Below, in pieces: positions 55,201 to 64,000 of a stretch of DNA of 64,000 nucleotides (its first letter is position 1; each line of letters begins with the position of its first letter). Origin of the DNA: Megaleporinus macrocephalus. Taxonomy: Eukaryota; Chordata; Actinopteri; Characiformes; Anostomidae. A program made the position numbers and the translations under genes. The stretch spans positions 20,958,107 to 21,022,106 of the forward strand of contig CM038722.1 of assembly GCA_021613375.1 (NCBI GenBank), read 5' to 3'. Below the pieces are notes generated by a model. The model had not been told where the DNA came from, ran no database searches, and was given only the letters and a program-made list of their open reading frames with translations.

Positions 55201-58200
55201 AAGTCATTTCGAGTCATATGTGCTAAGTCTAAGTCAAGTTTCAAGTCATGAATACCAAGTAATCTACCAATACCAATATCACGTGACTCGAGTCCCCCAC
55301 CTCTGATATTCAGTACATTCAGGAGTGGAAAAAAAAGAGAAGTACTTTTGTACTGCTGTCATTTTGTTCTTCTGCTCTTTGTTAAAATGTTGGTTGCATA
55401 CTTTAAATAAAAAAAAAACTTTTTGAAGGACAATGATGTCTCTTTGACCAAAGTGATAAAGGTGTTTGAGTTTGTACACAAAACATAGCTTGTCATTGCC
55501 ATGTTACTTGTTCTGAGACTGCCTTAAAACCTTTAGCCGTATAAAACAGTTAAAACAGTCGTATGCAAACGATTGAACACCTCTGGTCAAATTACACGTT
55601 TAGTTGTTTTTCTGAGAAACACGTTTAAATTTAGAGAACACAGCAGGTTCTACAGTTGAGTTGTTTAATTCTTTCTTTGTTTCCACTGTCGGGTGTGGAG
55701 AGGAATTGGTGCCAAATTGAAATGCAGTCACTACAGTGGAGAACTGTGTAATGCGGTACACACACATAGCGCTGCTTTTCTACAATAACAAGCTGAATTC
55801 TTGCCAGAATTAAAAACAAAAAGAAACTTCTATCAAACCTGATAGAGTTTGCATTTACAAATCAAAATGCTGAATGCCTGTCAGAATTGAATGCAGTCCA
55901 CTGTTAAATGAACAGAAATGACCAAACGCTACCATATATTTGTTTGCTGTAGAGGATTTGTTCACTTACTACATGTTATTTGGCCATGGGAGTTTAAAAC
56001 TCTGCAAGTAAGTCTTATTAAAATCAGTGGAACACGCCTTTAAAGGAACAGTATGTAAGATTTGTATTTTAAAACATTCCAAGATGAACTAAAATTATCA
56101 AATGAATTCAAAGAAATTATAGGTTTGACAGTACATTAAAGATGTCTGTGAATTGTCTTTCAGAGATATCTACTAAAGTTAGCATACTAACCTGTTATCA
56201 CACACCCATCCTGTCTATAATATAACTTTGTACCTAAAAAGGAGATAATGACTCACTGAAGCATCGTTTTCCGTCAGTCCGACATGTGAAAATAATAAAG
56301 TAGCCCTTTTTTAATGGTGATTTGTAATCTCTTATCAATCATGTTGAAGGTCCTGCTCTTGATTAGATTTTTTAAGTACAGGTAGCTAGTGTCAACACAA
56401 CAACCGCTACCTCCCAGCAAGAATCTGCGTTTGGCAAAATGCTGAATGTGTATAAGAATTGAATACAGACCTTGTAGAGCTTCAAACATTCTTCATTGAA
56501 ATTTGTTAAAAAGTTAAACAGTTAAGCGTAAGTGCCTTTTGTACCTTTAAGTGTTTTTACCTGGTCACTATCTCACTTCACCCTTTGACCTTTCTGTTAA
56601 CCAGGCTATGCGCACTGGAAGGGGCAGGTGCTGACGGCAGATGAGCTCCACGTGCTGTATGAGGGGATCAAGCTCAACAACGTCAACCACTATGACTACG
56701 TCCTCACAGGTGGGTAAAGGAACAGTTTGGGTCACGAGACATGGCAACCCAACACCCCAAAGCTTGTGTGTCATAGCATGTGTATGTCCTGTAGCACATG
56801 CAGTGTTGGTATAGGTGAATATCGCTGCTCTCGAAAGAAATGGCTGCTTTACAGGAGATGACCAAATGTAAGTCAATGGAACCAGAATTTTTCCAAGCTT
56901 TTTAGAGCATTGGTTTATTAACAATACAATTCTCACACAAGCTGAAAAGCAGCTGCGGCGCTCATATAGTGTAAAAATGGAGATGTTTTTCTTGAACCAG
57001 TGATGATATAGGTGTAGGGCTTCACACAGCAATTCTCCTTGGTTACATTACCCAGTCTCTCTATTAATAATATTATTATATGGGCTCAAAATAGATTTAT
57101 AGAGTGCTGGCGGTTTCGTCCTAATGCATCCTGCCAGCCATGTTAAAGACTGTGAGCTCACACATCAGTAAAGGTTTTGCTGCTTTTTACTGGCTATATA
57201 GCGCAGCATAGAAACAGCATCAGGTTTTATTAAGCACATGCAAGTTGACTTGTCAGTATCTTGTGGTAACTGAGTTTAGAAAAGAAGGCACATGAAGAAG
57301 CATTTACTTATGTTCTGTACGGCTGAAATCAAGCCGATATGTGTTGTTACAGAAAATAAGTTTGATTTTGATATTTGGCTGTGAATTACCAACTCCCAGC
57401 ATTCACCTAAGGCAGCCAGGTGGAAAAATAGGGCAAGCAGAATGTTGGGCAAACAAAAGTTATGACCCGTTCTGTACAGATTCTGGATTAAAGGCAGTAA
57501 GGACTCCTGTCTCTGTACCAACGTTCTTTATTCTGTATAAGATGGTTTTAAATATTACAATCTCTGTTAGTCTTGCATTAGCTCACCTCCACATGGAATA
57601 CTAAACCTGCCTCAGTAATACTTAACACATTGTTAGTTATAAAACAGATGTTGTCTAACCAAAATGAAAAGTAAATAGTATATCATCACTGTCCAAAGAA
57701 AAACGAGCATCTCCAAAATAGCATTTTTTTTCTAGGAGCAACCAAAAATGTCCTTTACTTTCAATGTAAGTTAGTGGAACCAGATTTTTTCCTAGTGATT
57801 CTGGAGCATTTCTATTGGTCCCTTCATCATGAAACTTCCACAACACATAAAAAGTAGCTGCCATGTTGAAATGATATGGAAAACATATAGAATCAGCCAA
57901 AATGGAGATGTGTGTTTCCTTGGACAGTGATGAGATACAGTCTGTTTGAGATTATTTACAGTTATCAGCGATATTATGATAATGAAGACGTGCAGTTCAC
58001 ACAATGCTAGTTATAAAGTGAAGTATTCCATTACTACTTTATCCTCATAGTGTCAGTGCAAAACAAAAGAAGCTCACTTCAGGCACCAAACATGTCTTTG
58101 CTGACACTGCAATTGGGATGAGATGGAAATTGTAGAAATCTGGTTTCTTGCTGAACTTTCCCTTTAAGACATACATTGTGCCACATAAAAATAAACACAT

Positions 58201-58690
58201 CCTCTCACCTTCTCACTATACCTTCAGAACTGTATCAGGGGGGTTGTAGAGGACGGGTGGTTGTTTAGCAGAAGGTCATACACACACACACACACACACT
58301 CACTCACTCTCTCTTAGGGGAGACAGTGCCCCAGACGTTCCGGACCATTGCTGCTCTGAGTGTGTGTGTATGTGTTTTGGTCCTGTGCGTATTGCGTTCT
58401 AATGGATGAACTCTCCTCCTTATCGCCTTTAGATGAGAAAAGAGAGGGAAGAAGAAAGAAATAAGGGAGCATGAATAGGAAGGATAAGAAACTATATAGG
58501 GAGCTTCATTTGTGCCCTTGTTTTCCAGGCTAATACACAGGAGGAGGCCATTTGTGCCTGTAAGGAATTTGAAGAAAAGCCAAGGACACTGTTGTCTGTC
58601 CCAAGAATACATGGACAGCATTATTTATCTGGTAGTGTGAACTGGAGATGCGAACAATACAATCTTATGTTACAGATTTATATATTGCTG

Positions 58691-58751
<61 letters not shown>

Positions 58752-59410
58752 TATTTAAAAATAATTAAAGCATAATCACCTCTCGCTTTAAAAGAAGTGA
58801 CAGTAAATGTGTGTTAATTGGTATTAAAGAAGTAGATTAGTACCATAAAAGTATCACGTATCATCAAATTGCCTTTAAATGTCGTGATATTAAGGTGATA
58901 GCTAGTGTGCAGTGCTGCCATGGAGAAATGCGCTACTGACCTCACTTCCTGTTGGCAGTCTTCGTAGTCTGGCAGCTTTCTCCATGACACATCAGGTCTC
59001 TGCAGGCGCGGAGTGTGGAGAGATGCATGGCAGACGGGAACGTGTGGAAAGAGCAGAGTGACCTTGGCAAACAGTAGTGGTCTCCAAGGAAATACCACTG
59101 TAGAGTGTGTGTGTTTTTTTTTTGTTGTTGTTTTTGTTTTTTTTACATGCCGCTCTGCGATTCTCACTCTGAACGCTGTGTTTGTGGGTGTGAAATATAT
59201 AGCATCACTGGGAATTCACTTTAAAAGGGTTTATGAGTTGCAGGTTTGGGTCTTTGCCAGTTCAATTTGAGACTTATTCCAAAAACAGTTGGGCTCCTTT
59301 CTCAGGCAGTGATTAGTTCCACTTCTATTTCTGATTTTGATCCACTCAGAGCTCTGCGCGTGTGTGTGTGTGATGTGGTTTGCCTTGCCACTTACTCACT
59401 TTGCAAGTGC

Positions 59411-59470
<60 letters not shown>

Positions 59471-62400
59471 ACACACACACACACACACGTACACACACCC
59501 CGAAGGGAAGCCTGAAGTCAGCATTACTATAAAAACCTCTTGTTCTGCCTAAGCTCTTATCTCCCACCTAGACCAGTGCAGCAAAGTCAGCAGCTCAGGA
59601 AGCCGGCACACTGCAGGAATTCCAAGGAGTGTGTGTGTGTGTGTGTGTGTGTAAAACAGTGTGACTGCACACACATGCTTTGTTTTAGCCTTGTCAATCA
59701 AGTTTCTCAGCCCAGTCGTCAATGAGAGAAACTTCACAGCTATAGTAAGAGCTTGCTGTCAGTATGTCTGCCCTGGCAGCTAGAATACTGAAGCACAGCA
59801 TTTACAGCGAGCGTTTCAGTATTCTTATAAACTATTCATACTCTCAGAACATTATCTACTGGTACTCCCTCAGTAACTGCTGTTATCTGACTGCATAAAC
59901 TCACAGATCACAGTATATTAAATATCTCTGCTTTTTTATTCACTATCTCATGGTCATTAACGAGTGCTGTGTCGGTGCTGCACTGTCCGGTCTGTTTACT
60001 GTGTCTCGTCTGTTATTTAATAGTATTTATTGTTTCTAGTTAAATTTTGTTGCACACTTTCGTCTGCACGTTTGCACTTTGTGCTCTTTGTTCTATGTTG
60101 GGCCGTGTTGTTCCTGGAGGAACGGAATTTCGCTCCACTGTGCACATGTATGTAGATGGAATGGCAATAAAAACTTGGCATACCGAGGTAAACATTGGGT
60201 ATAGTTTAAAACAATTTGAGGTGTTTTCCAGGCAGTTTATGACTAAGAGTACATTCGAAATGGCATACTACTATACTACGTACTAGGGGTGTAAGAAAAT
60301 ATCAAATATCGGGATATTTTGTTTTGTGATGCTGTATCGATTCTCAAAAACACAGTATTGATACACAGGTTCCTGGCAGACAGTGAATCATTGTGTGTCG
60401 TGTTTAAACCTCTGACCACTAGATGGCAGTGTTATAATCAATTTTCAGCTCCACTCCAACATTAACACACAGCACAAAGGCGCAATGCTATTGTAAGCAT
60501 TGACAAACCTGTTTATATAGTGGTGTGTTTTAATAGTAGGATTTGAAAAATCATAATATATCACTTTGTTTGCAGTATCGCAATATATTACGATATATTA
60601 AATCGTGACCACTGTATCACGATACGCATCGTATCGTCAGGTTCTTGCCAATACACAGCTCTACTACGTACTGCATGCTACCTTTATATTAGTATACAGG
60701 ATTCCTGGTGTACAGCTAAATCTGTGTTTTGTACTACAGGACCCCAACTGCACTGCCAACGTCAGGGACTGAGCCAGTAGTTAGAAACGTGTTACTGTTT
60801 ACAAACTCTCTGTCTGAAGATTAAGTCATACTCCTTAATAAGTAAAGAGTCTCTTGCGTTTGATGTCAGGGAGGATCTAAGCAAGCACTAATTCTGGAGA
60901 CATTAGCAACCCTTTCATGTGCATTCATGTAGGAGCAGAGTGTACTCGTATTGAATAGAACACACAGAGTGTAGGCACATGTAACCTCACTGGCGCAGTC
61001 TGAATCTAAAAGGTTGATCATCTACTCGCCTTGCTTTACCATTTCAACTCTTTCCATTGATTTACTATGCTCGTTTTGCTGTGCTAGTCTTTGCTGTGGG
61101 ATCCAGCTAACTAAGGTTGCCACAGGGGACACAAAGACACACAGACGCAGCTGTAATTATCCACGTTCTGTTCACATGAACTCAGTTACTACATTAACCA
61201 GTGTCCGCTCAGTGTAGGAGTTCTGAACGCTGCTTTACTTCAGTCGTTTATTCTGTTCCTGTGTTGCTTAACAGAAAAATAAAGTCTCTTTTCAACTTTA
61301 TTCACATTTCAGGCTAGAAAAGAATATTACAGGAGTGCTACAGTTATTATGACTACCCAGTGCGCTGTTGAGAGCTTAATGGAAAAGTTGGAAAAGTTTT
61401 TTTTGTTTTGTTTTGTTTTGGTTTTTTTTGTAGTAAAAACAAGTGACTGCCACAGTTGTTGGATTAATACTGTGTAGAAGTTATAGTACATATTTTTTTG
61501 TTTAATTATTTGACGATACAGTGACTCACTTTCAACAGGCCACTGCTAGACTTAGACTTTATTTTATTTTTTCTTCGGCCACCTGAAACTGTGTCCTGTT
61601 GACACAGATCAAAACAAACACTTATGACTTATCTTAAATATACAATACCATACATTAAATATATTACTACCTTAACACAAATATACAATACAATAAATTA
61701 AACATAGAACACTGACTATCAACATATCAATTCCCCAAATACCTTAATAAATACATCAGAAGAAGAATAAGGAGAAAAATCCAAATAAATAGTGAACTTG
61801 CTCATCTCGTCAGCACACCCCTCTCAGTATAATTTATGAAGAGTCGGTTGTTAGGTTAGCAAGGCGAATTATTTCTGATCGGGATCATGTTCCTCTTTCA
61901 GTGCATAGTTACTGACAATTTTCATAATTCATAATTCAAGATACTAAGAGTGCCTGAAAATGTGTATTGGATTAGGATGCTTACATGTGAGCAATACAGT
62001 TGAACACTCCTGATAATTACAGATTTAGTACATAACCTACTTATTTACATACATACATACAGACGAGCAAGAGGCAAAAATTACACACTTTTTTCTGTTT
62101 AAGCAAAACAAACTTTACACATAATCATCACTAATTAAATGTAAACCACAAAAAGCGTCTTATCTGCGTACAAATACGAACAGTGTGTGCATTGAAAGCT
62201 TTTCCGCTTCCATCGCAGAGTTCTGAGTGAGAAATGAATAAAATGATACCATGTTTTTATTGTTGCTCGCGTTCACTGCAACTTCTAAAAGGTTAATGTA
62301 GTAAGACACTACGGCCTGCTCTCTCATGAATATCCTCAGAGTTTAAAGGGCAATGCAAGCAACCCTTTATCTGTGACCGTACTCACAAAACAGCACAGGC

Positions 62401-62972
62401 CTCAAACGCTGTATTGCTTTTATAAAAGGTTTGTGATAGAAACCAATAGTGTATACAGATTTTAATACAGCTTCAAACTCAGGGCCAATCAGCACCCAGG
62501 AACAGAACTCTCCGTTACATAATAGCTGTGTTGGTGAAGTGCTCCTTCAGCGTTTCTGAATCAGGACTGGGCCGATGCTGGTCCTCTCTTATCTTCTCTC
62601 ACAATATATGTAGCACCCATCCACAGAGACTCATGTTTAAATACCAGGAGTCTCTGTTATATAGCTGTTGATGTGTTTTTGGCTCAGAGAGGGAGCCATT
62701 GTTAAAGCTTGAGGAAATGAAAATGATTGGATTGTTATTAGTGTCTCGTGGGCTTTGTAGAGTGTTTTATGGGTGGGTTTGTGAGGGTCAGGCCTCGTTA
62801 TGATAAAGTCAATAACCTTTATGTTTTCCATAGTGAATAATCTGATCCTATGATGGGATTTGCTGATGCACTGTAACTCTCCACGCAGGTTACACCAGAG
62901 ACACGTCTTTTCTGGAGATGGTGGTGGACATCATACAGGAGCTGAAGAGGGCCAATCCCAGTCTTGTGTATG
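38244..62972 (+). CDS. pdxk: pdxk pyridoxal kinase, 5' part (coding exons 1-4; continues beyond window)
   Basis: Four exons join in phase to 110 complete codons plus one base. Known: PDXK phosphorylates pyridoxal, pyridoxine and pyridoxamine with ATP in the cytosol to supply PLP; the human enzyme has 312 residues. Seen: [17 protein letters not shown] at the N-terminus, [32 protein letters not shown] and [18 protein letters not shown]. Numbering from the first Met is identical to the human protein, so the substrate-pocket residues S12, V19, T47 and Y84 and the salvage-loop W52 are all present. The ATP-binding half and catalytic Asp lie to the right of the window. Introns 1-3 are 3.8, 14.5 and 6.2 kb and packed with repeats. 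An in-frame upstream Met at 38082 could extend the N-terminus. Some fish have two copies; which one this is cannot be told. Confidence 0.95.
38453..38534. repeat. (GT)n microsatellite in pdxk intron 1
   Basis: About 41 uninterrupted GT units beginning 122 bases after the exon 1 donor. Confidence 0.97.
39385..39720. repeat. AT-rich element with ATCATATCATG motifs
   Basis: A TA run at 39402-39422, then TCATTATCATTATCATGG, ending GTATCGTAATATATCATATC. The style resembles the GTATCG-rich hAT MITEs at 60284 and 63099, but ends are not resolved. Confidence 0.3.
40266..40843 (+). repeat. 30-bp minisatellite in pdxk intron 1
   Basis: About 18 copies of CATTGGCATTGCTTTACAAT plus GCTGGAGACA; the second half has insertions of CATTGGCATTGCA. 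The 30-bp period leaves open frames on both strands that are not genes. It sits inside a probable DNA transposon copy (see 40905-41015). Confidence 0.93.
40905..41015. mobile_element. Right end of a TTAAAGGA-type DNA element
   Basis: CGCCCCCTATTGTTTAGAGT, TTTGACAGGTTGTGTCATCT and ACTCCTTTAA match the right end of the element at 51656-52399. The left end of this copy, beyond the minisatellite, is not clear. Confidence 0.5.
41016..42084. other. Remainder of pdxk intron 1; no gene seen
   Basis: No coding exon or named repeat recognised before the exon 2 acceptor. Confidence 0.4.
42085..42139 (+). CDS. pdxk: pdxk coding exon 2
   Basis: Encodes [18 protein letters not shown] and the first base of a Gly codon. 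Acceptor CTGTTTCAG, donor GTATAG, phase 0 in and 1 out. H46 and T47 belong to the pyridoxal pocket in the human enzyme. Confidence 0.94.
43792..44186. repeat. Cluster of (CA)n, (CT)n and (GA)n microsatellites
   Basis: CA at 43792-43851, CT at 43970-43989 and about 60 bases of GA at 44127-44186, all in pdxk intron 2. Confidence 0.95.
44791..46505 (+). repeat. 20-bp minisatellite, about 85 copies, built from a tRNA-like SINE head
   Basis: The unit TGGTGGTGTAGTGGTTAGTA (T/C at the first base) repeats without break; only two units, near 46064 and 46362, are one base short. Each unit has TGGTGTAGTGG, which fits the Pol III A-box TRGYNNARNGG, and 18 of 20 bases match the 5' part of eukaryotic tRNA-Glu (TGGTGGTCTAGTGGTTAGGA). 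The array runs directly into the rest of a SINE with a B-box-like site. It lies in pdxk intron 2, on the sense strand. Confidence 0.95.
46500..46815 (+). mobile_element. tRNA-derived SINE
   Basis: After the A-box array come CCGGGTTGGATTCCCGGTC (B-box-like GGTTGGATTCC at 46520-46530, one mismatch to GGTTCGATTCC), TGTGTGGAGTGTGTATGTTC, GTGGGTTTCCTCCGGGTACT, CGCATTCGCCCAATGACGCT and CTGACTAGTGGGAAGCAGAA, ending in GATGGAT repeats. This is the order of a common fish tRNA SINE. Confidence 0.8.
46695..46998 (+). repeat. Duplicated segment, copy 1 (SINE 3' half plus flank)
   Basis: Nearly identical to 50059-50362, from CCATTTAAAGGACTGGTGAT to GAATTACGTCTACA. The shared part runs about 190 bases past the SINE end and includes ACAGGGGGGCGCTATCAGAA. 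Confidence 0.9.
47537..48050. mobile_element. Tc1/mariner-like MITE, copy 2
   Basis: CACTACTGCTCAAAAGTTTG at the left, AAACTTTTGAGCGGTAGTG at the right, with TA on both sides (47535-47536, 48051-48052): a complete copy with the Tc1/mariner TA target duplication. Same family as 30880-31384. Confidence 0.85.
48140..49161. repeat. Inverted-repeat pair about 1 kb apart
   Basis: ATAATTTGAATTATTTAGTT then TACATCTGGAT (48149-48178) returns inverted at 49121-49161 as ATCCAGATGTAAACTAAATC then TTTCAAATTAT. The interior holds GT and GA tracts near 48448-48495. Confidence 0.6.
49176..49259. repeat. (AT)n microsatellite
   Basis: About 80 bases of AT next to the right arm of the inverted-repeat pair. 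Confidence 0.95.
49262..50000. other. pdxk intron 2; no gene seen
   Basis: No splice-supported exon or named repeat recognised. Confidence 0.4.
50017..50362 (+). mobile_element. Truncated SINE plus flank, inserted with 15-bp target duplication
   Basis: The insert begins near GGTACTCTGGTTTTCTCCC, lacks the middle of the SINE (GCATG joins directly to CCATTTAAAGG), and then copies 46695-46998 almost exactly. CAAGATTCCAGTAAG stands on both sides (50002-50016 and 50363-50377). There is no tRNA head and no poly-A. Confidence 0.75.
51656..52399. mobile_element. DNA element with TTTAAAGGAACAGTATGTAAGA ends
   Basis: The left end TTTAAAGGAACAGTATGTAA and right end TCACATATTGCTCCTTTAAG are inverted matches. 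The interior matches 56038-56405 over much of its length. It is interrupted by a younger insertion at 51765-51903. Non-coding. Confidence 0.65.
51765..51903. mobile_element. Young insertion (AATCCTTTATTATTCCCACA type) inside older element
   Basis: AATCCTTTATTATTCCCACA and TTACAGCAGCAAAGGGATAG are phrases of a fish LINE/SINE tail. TTAAGAT is duplicated at 51758-51764 and 51904-51910, and the related copy at 56130-56150 shows the uninterrupted (empty) site. Confidence 0.6.
53330..55310 (-). mobile_element. hAT-like element with BED zinc-finger remnant
   Basis: The left part is full of CAAGTC repeats, and the right end reads AAGTCATGAATACC and GACTCGAGTCCCCCACCTCTG, the usual end of a fish hAT family. 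The minus-strand frame 54883-55185 has [22 protein letters not shown] and SLQNHREL, resembling a BED zinc finger, the N-terminal DNA-binding domain of hAT transposases. The rest of the transposase is absent. Left boundary uncertain. Confidence 0.5.
55935..56405. repeat. Second copy of the 51565-52190 region
   Basis: TATTTGTTTGCTGTAGAGGA, GGAGTTTAAAACTCTGCAAG, AAAGGAACAGTATGTAAGAT and AGTCCGACATGTGAAAAT match 51565-52190 in order. The match begins about 90 bases outside the presumed element end, so either the element is longer or flanking DNA was duplicated too. Confidence 0.7.
56605..56709 (+). CDS. pdxk: pdxk coding exon 3
   Basis: Encodes residues 48-82, from [15 protein letters not shown] to VNHYDYVLT. 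Acceptor GTTAACCAG, donor GTGGGTAA, phase 1 in and out. Confidence 0.95.
57000..58680. other. pdxk intron 3; no gene seen
   Basis: 57640-57920 partly resembles 56820-57010 (CCAAATGTAAGTCAATGG and CTTTCAATGTAAGTTAGTGG; both have AAATGGAGATGT), a possible old local repeat. A short CA tract is near 58277. Confidence 0.35.
58696..58750. repeat. (AT)n microsatellite
   Basis: About 55 bases of AT in pdxk intron 3. Confidence 0.95.
59411..59500. repeat. (AC)n microsatellite
   Basis: About 80 bases of AC, twice interrupted by GT, in pdxk intron 3; a GT tract follows at 59628-59652. Confidence 0.95.
60284..60663. mobile_element. hAT MITE, copy 1, with 8-bp target duplication
   Basis: Starts TAGGGGTGTAAGAA and ends ACACAGCTCTA, flanked by CTACGTAC at 60276-60283 and 60664-60671. 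Same family and orientation as 63099-63460 (ATTCTCAAAAACACAGTAT, ACCACTAGATGGCAGTG). Non-coding; pdxk intron 3. Confidence 0.88.
60416..60429 (+). promoter_or_regulatory. Consensus CTCF motif carried by hAT MITE copy 1
   Basis: CCACTAGATGGCAG satisfies every position of CCASYAGRKGGCRS. Occupancy is inferred, not shown. Confidence 0.55.
60700..62880. other. End of pdxk intron 3; no gene seen
   Basis: Ordinary intronic sequence with a T-rich run at 61398-61431 and (CATA)n at 62047-62060. No supported exon before 62889. Confidence 0.4.
62889..62972 (+). CDS. pdxk: pdxk coding exon 4
   Basis: Encodes residues 83-110, from [19 protein letters not shown] to NPSLVY. Acceptor CCACGCAG, donor GTCAGTAC, phase 1 in and out. 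The next exon (YVCDPV in the family) is not in the remaining 1028 bases. Confidence 0.95.
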
Positions 62973-63098
62973 GTCAGTACTGTGGCTTTTAATGCCCATT
63001 TTTGCTATTTGAATAGCATTAAAACTATATTTTAATACTTAAACATGAAAAAATTTAGTACTGGTTTGAAAACAACTTACAAAATGTACACTGTAAAA

Positions 63099-63460
63099 TA
63101 GAGGTGAAAGAAAATATAGAATCTGGGGATATTATATTTAGAGATACTGTATCTATTCTCAAAAACACAGTATCAGTACACAGATTCCTGGCAGGCAGTG
63201 AATCATTGTGTGTTGTGTTTAAACCTCTGACCACTAGATGGCAGTGTTGTAATCCATTTTCAGCTCCACTCCAACATTAACAAGCAGCATAAGGGCGCAA
63301 TGCTATTGTAAGCATTGACTAACCTGTTCATATAGTGGTGTGTTTTAATAGTAGGATTTGAAAAATCACAGTATATTACTTAACTTGCAGTATCGCAGTA
63401 TATTACGATATATTGAATTGTGACTGCTGTATCACAATATGTATTGTATCGCAAGCTCTA
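63099..63460. mobile_element. hAT MITE, copy 2, with 8-bp target duplication
   Basis: Starts TAGAGGTGAAAGAA and ends GCAAGCTCTA, flanked by CTGTAAAA at 63091-63098 and 63461-63468. Same orientation as copy 1, 2.8 kb away on the other side of pdxk exon 4. Confidence 0.88.
63231..63244 (+). promoter_or_regulatory. Consensus CTCF motif carried by hAT MITE copy 2
   Basis: CCACTAGATGGCAG again, unchanged although the surrounding element has diverged from copy 1. Confidence 0.55.
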
Positions 63461-63468
63461 CTGTAAAA

Positions 63469-64000
63469 TATGTTATGTTGCTGTTTGATTTCCATGTCGT
63501 TGCTGTCCAAAGACTATTTTTGTCCTCTTCTGTAAAGTTACAATTTTGAAGATACTTGTTTTTCATTGGACAGCGATGATATGTAGCTTTGTTTAGGCGT
63601 TACTGTTGTGTTAAAGGTGAAACACAATATCAACTTTTGTTGTTTTAATTCTTTGCACATCCATGTCGCACCATTATTCTGAAAATAACCAATAACAAGA
63701 TAATAAATTAATTTAGGACTGCCACTAACCATTATTTACCTAAATACTATGCCCATTATAGATAAATTAGTTTACATTATAGATTTCTTAATATTTAAAG
63801 TTGTATGCAATTAAAATTTTTAAATCATTTGCATAATGCTCTCTCAAACACGAAAGCCTTCCTATCTTCTCAATCAGCTTCGCACATAAACAAGGAATTG
63901 TATCAGTAAAGGAGTGAATTATTACAACACAGCAAACTGGCACTAAGCATGTACATGAAGTTAGCTCTTTAAAAAAGATAAGCTCTTTTTTTTAACCTCT
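63469..64000. other. Start of pdxk intron 4; no gene seen
   Basis: AT-rich intronic sequence to the window edge; the next pdxk exon is not reached. Confidence 0.5.

Overview
The window is nuclear DNA of a ray-finned fish. Its genes have GT-AG introns, long CA/TA/GA microsatellites are common, and it carries several repeat families typical of teleosts (hAT and Tc1/mariner MITEs, a tRNA-derived SINE, L1/Tx1-like and L2/Rex-like LINE scraps). An ostariophysan such as a characin or catfish is my guess; the sequence does not prove it. Only two protein genes are supported, and both were assembled here exon by exon from splice sites, reading phase and protein family motifs.

Minus strand, 1012-29907: a complete 13-coding-exon tmprss3-type transmembrane serine protease. 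The joined coding length is 1623 nt (540 residues), and every junction keeps phase. Order: a long cytosolic tail, one membrane segment, an LDLRA domain, an SRCR domain and a trypsin-like catalytic domain with H348, D395 and S486. A polyadenylation signal lies at 714-719. Plus strand, from 38244 past the right edge: the first four coding exons of pdxk (pyridoxal kinase), 110 complete codons whose numbering matches the human enzyme, preceded by a GC-rich promoter-like stretch. The two genes are divergent, with about 8.3 kb between their start codons. TMPRSS3 and PDXK both lie on human 21q22.3, so the pairing looks like conserved synteny. They do not work in one pathway: one is a membrane protease, the other makes the vitamin B6 cofactor.

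Layout. 1-1000: tmprss3 3' flank and UTR. 1012-13316: catalytic and SRCR-end exons, with MITEs in the introns. 13317-22214: one intron that holds about 6.6 kb of related purine-rich minisatellites, including a roughly 50-copy, 42-bp array with no indels. 22215-29907: the SRCR-start, LDLRA, membrane and N-terminal exons, with LINE fragments. 29908-38243: intergenic. 38244-64000: pdxk exons 1-4. Intron 1 has a GT microsatellite and a 30-bp minisatellite. Intron 2 (14.5 kb) has a 1.7-kb, roughly 85-copy, 20-bp array made from the 5' part of a tRNA-Glu-like SINE head, so each unit is a Pol III A-box match. Introns 3 and 4 have two hAT MITEs with perfect 8-bp target duplications, each carrying a consensus CTCF motif.

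The long uninterrupted reading frames in the arrays are by-products of composition and of repeat lengths divisible by three; I do not call them genes. I found no rRNA, intact tRNA gene or CRISPR array, and no undescribed gene system. The most unusual objects are the A-box array, the indel-free intronic array, a possible second pdxk start with a presequence-like N-terminus, and the repeat-borne CTCF motifs.
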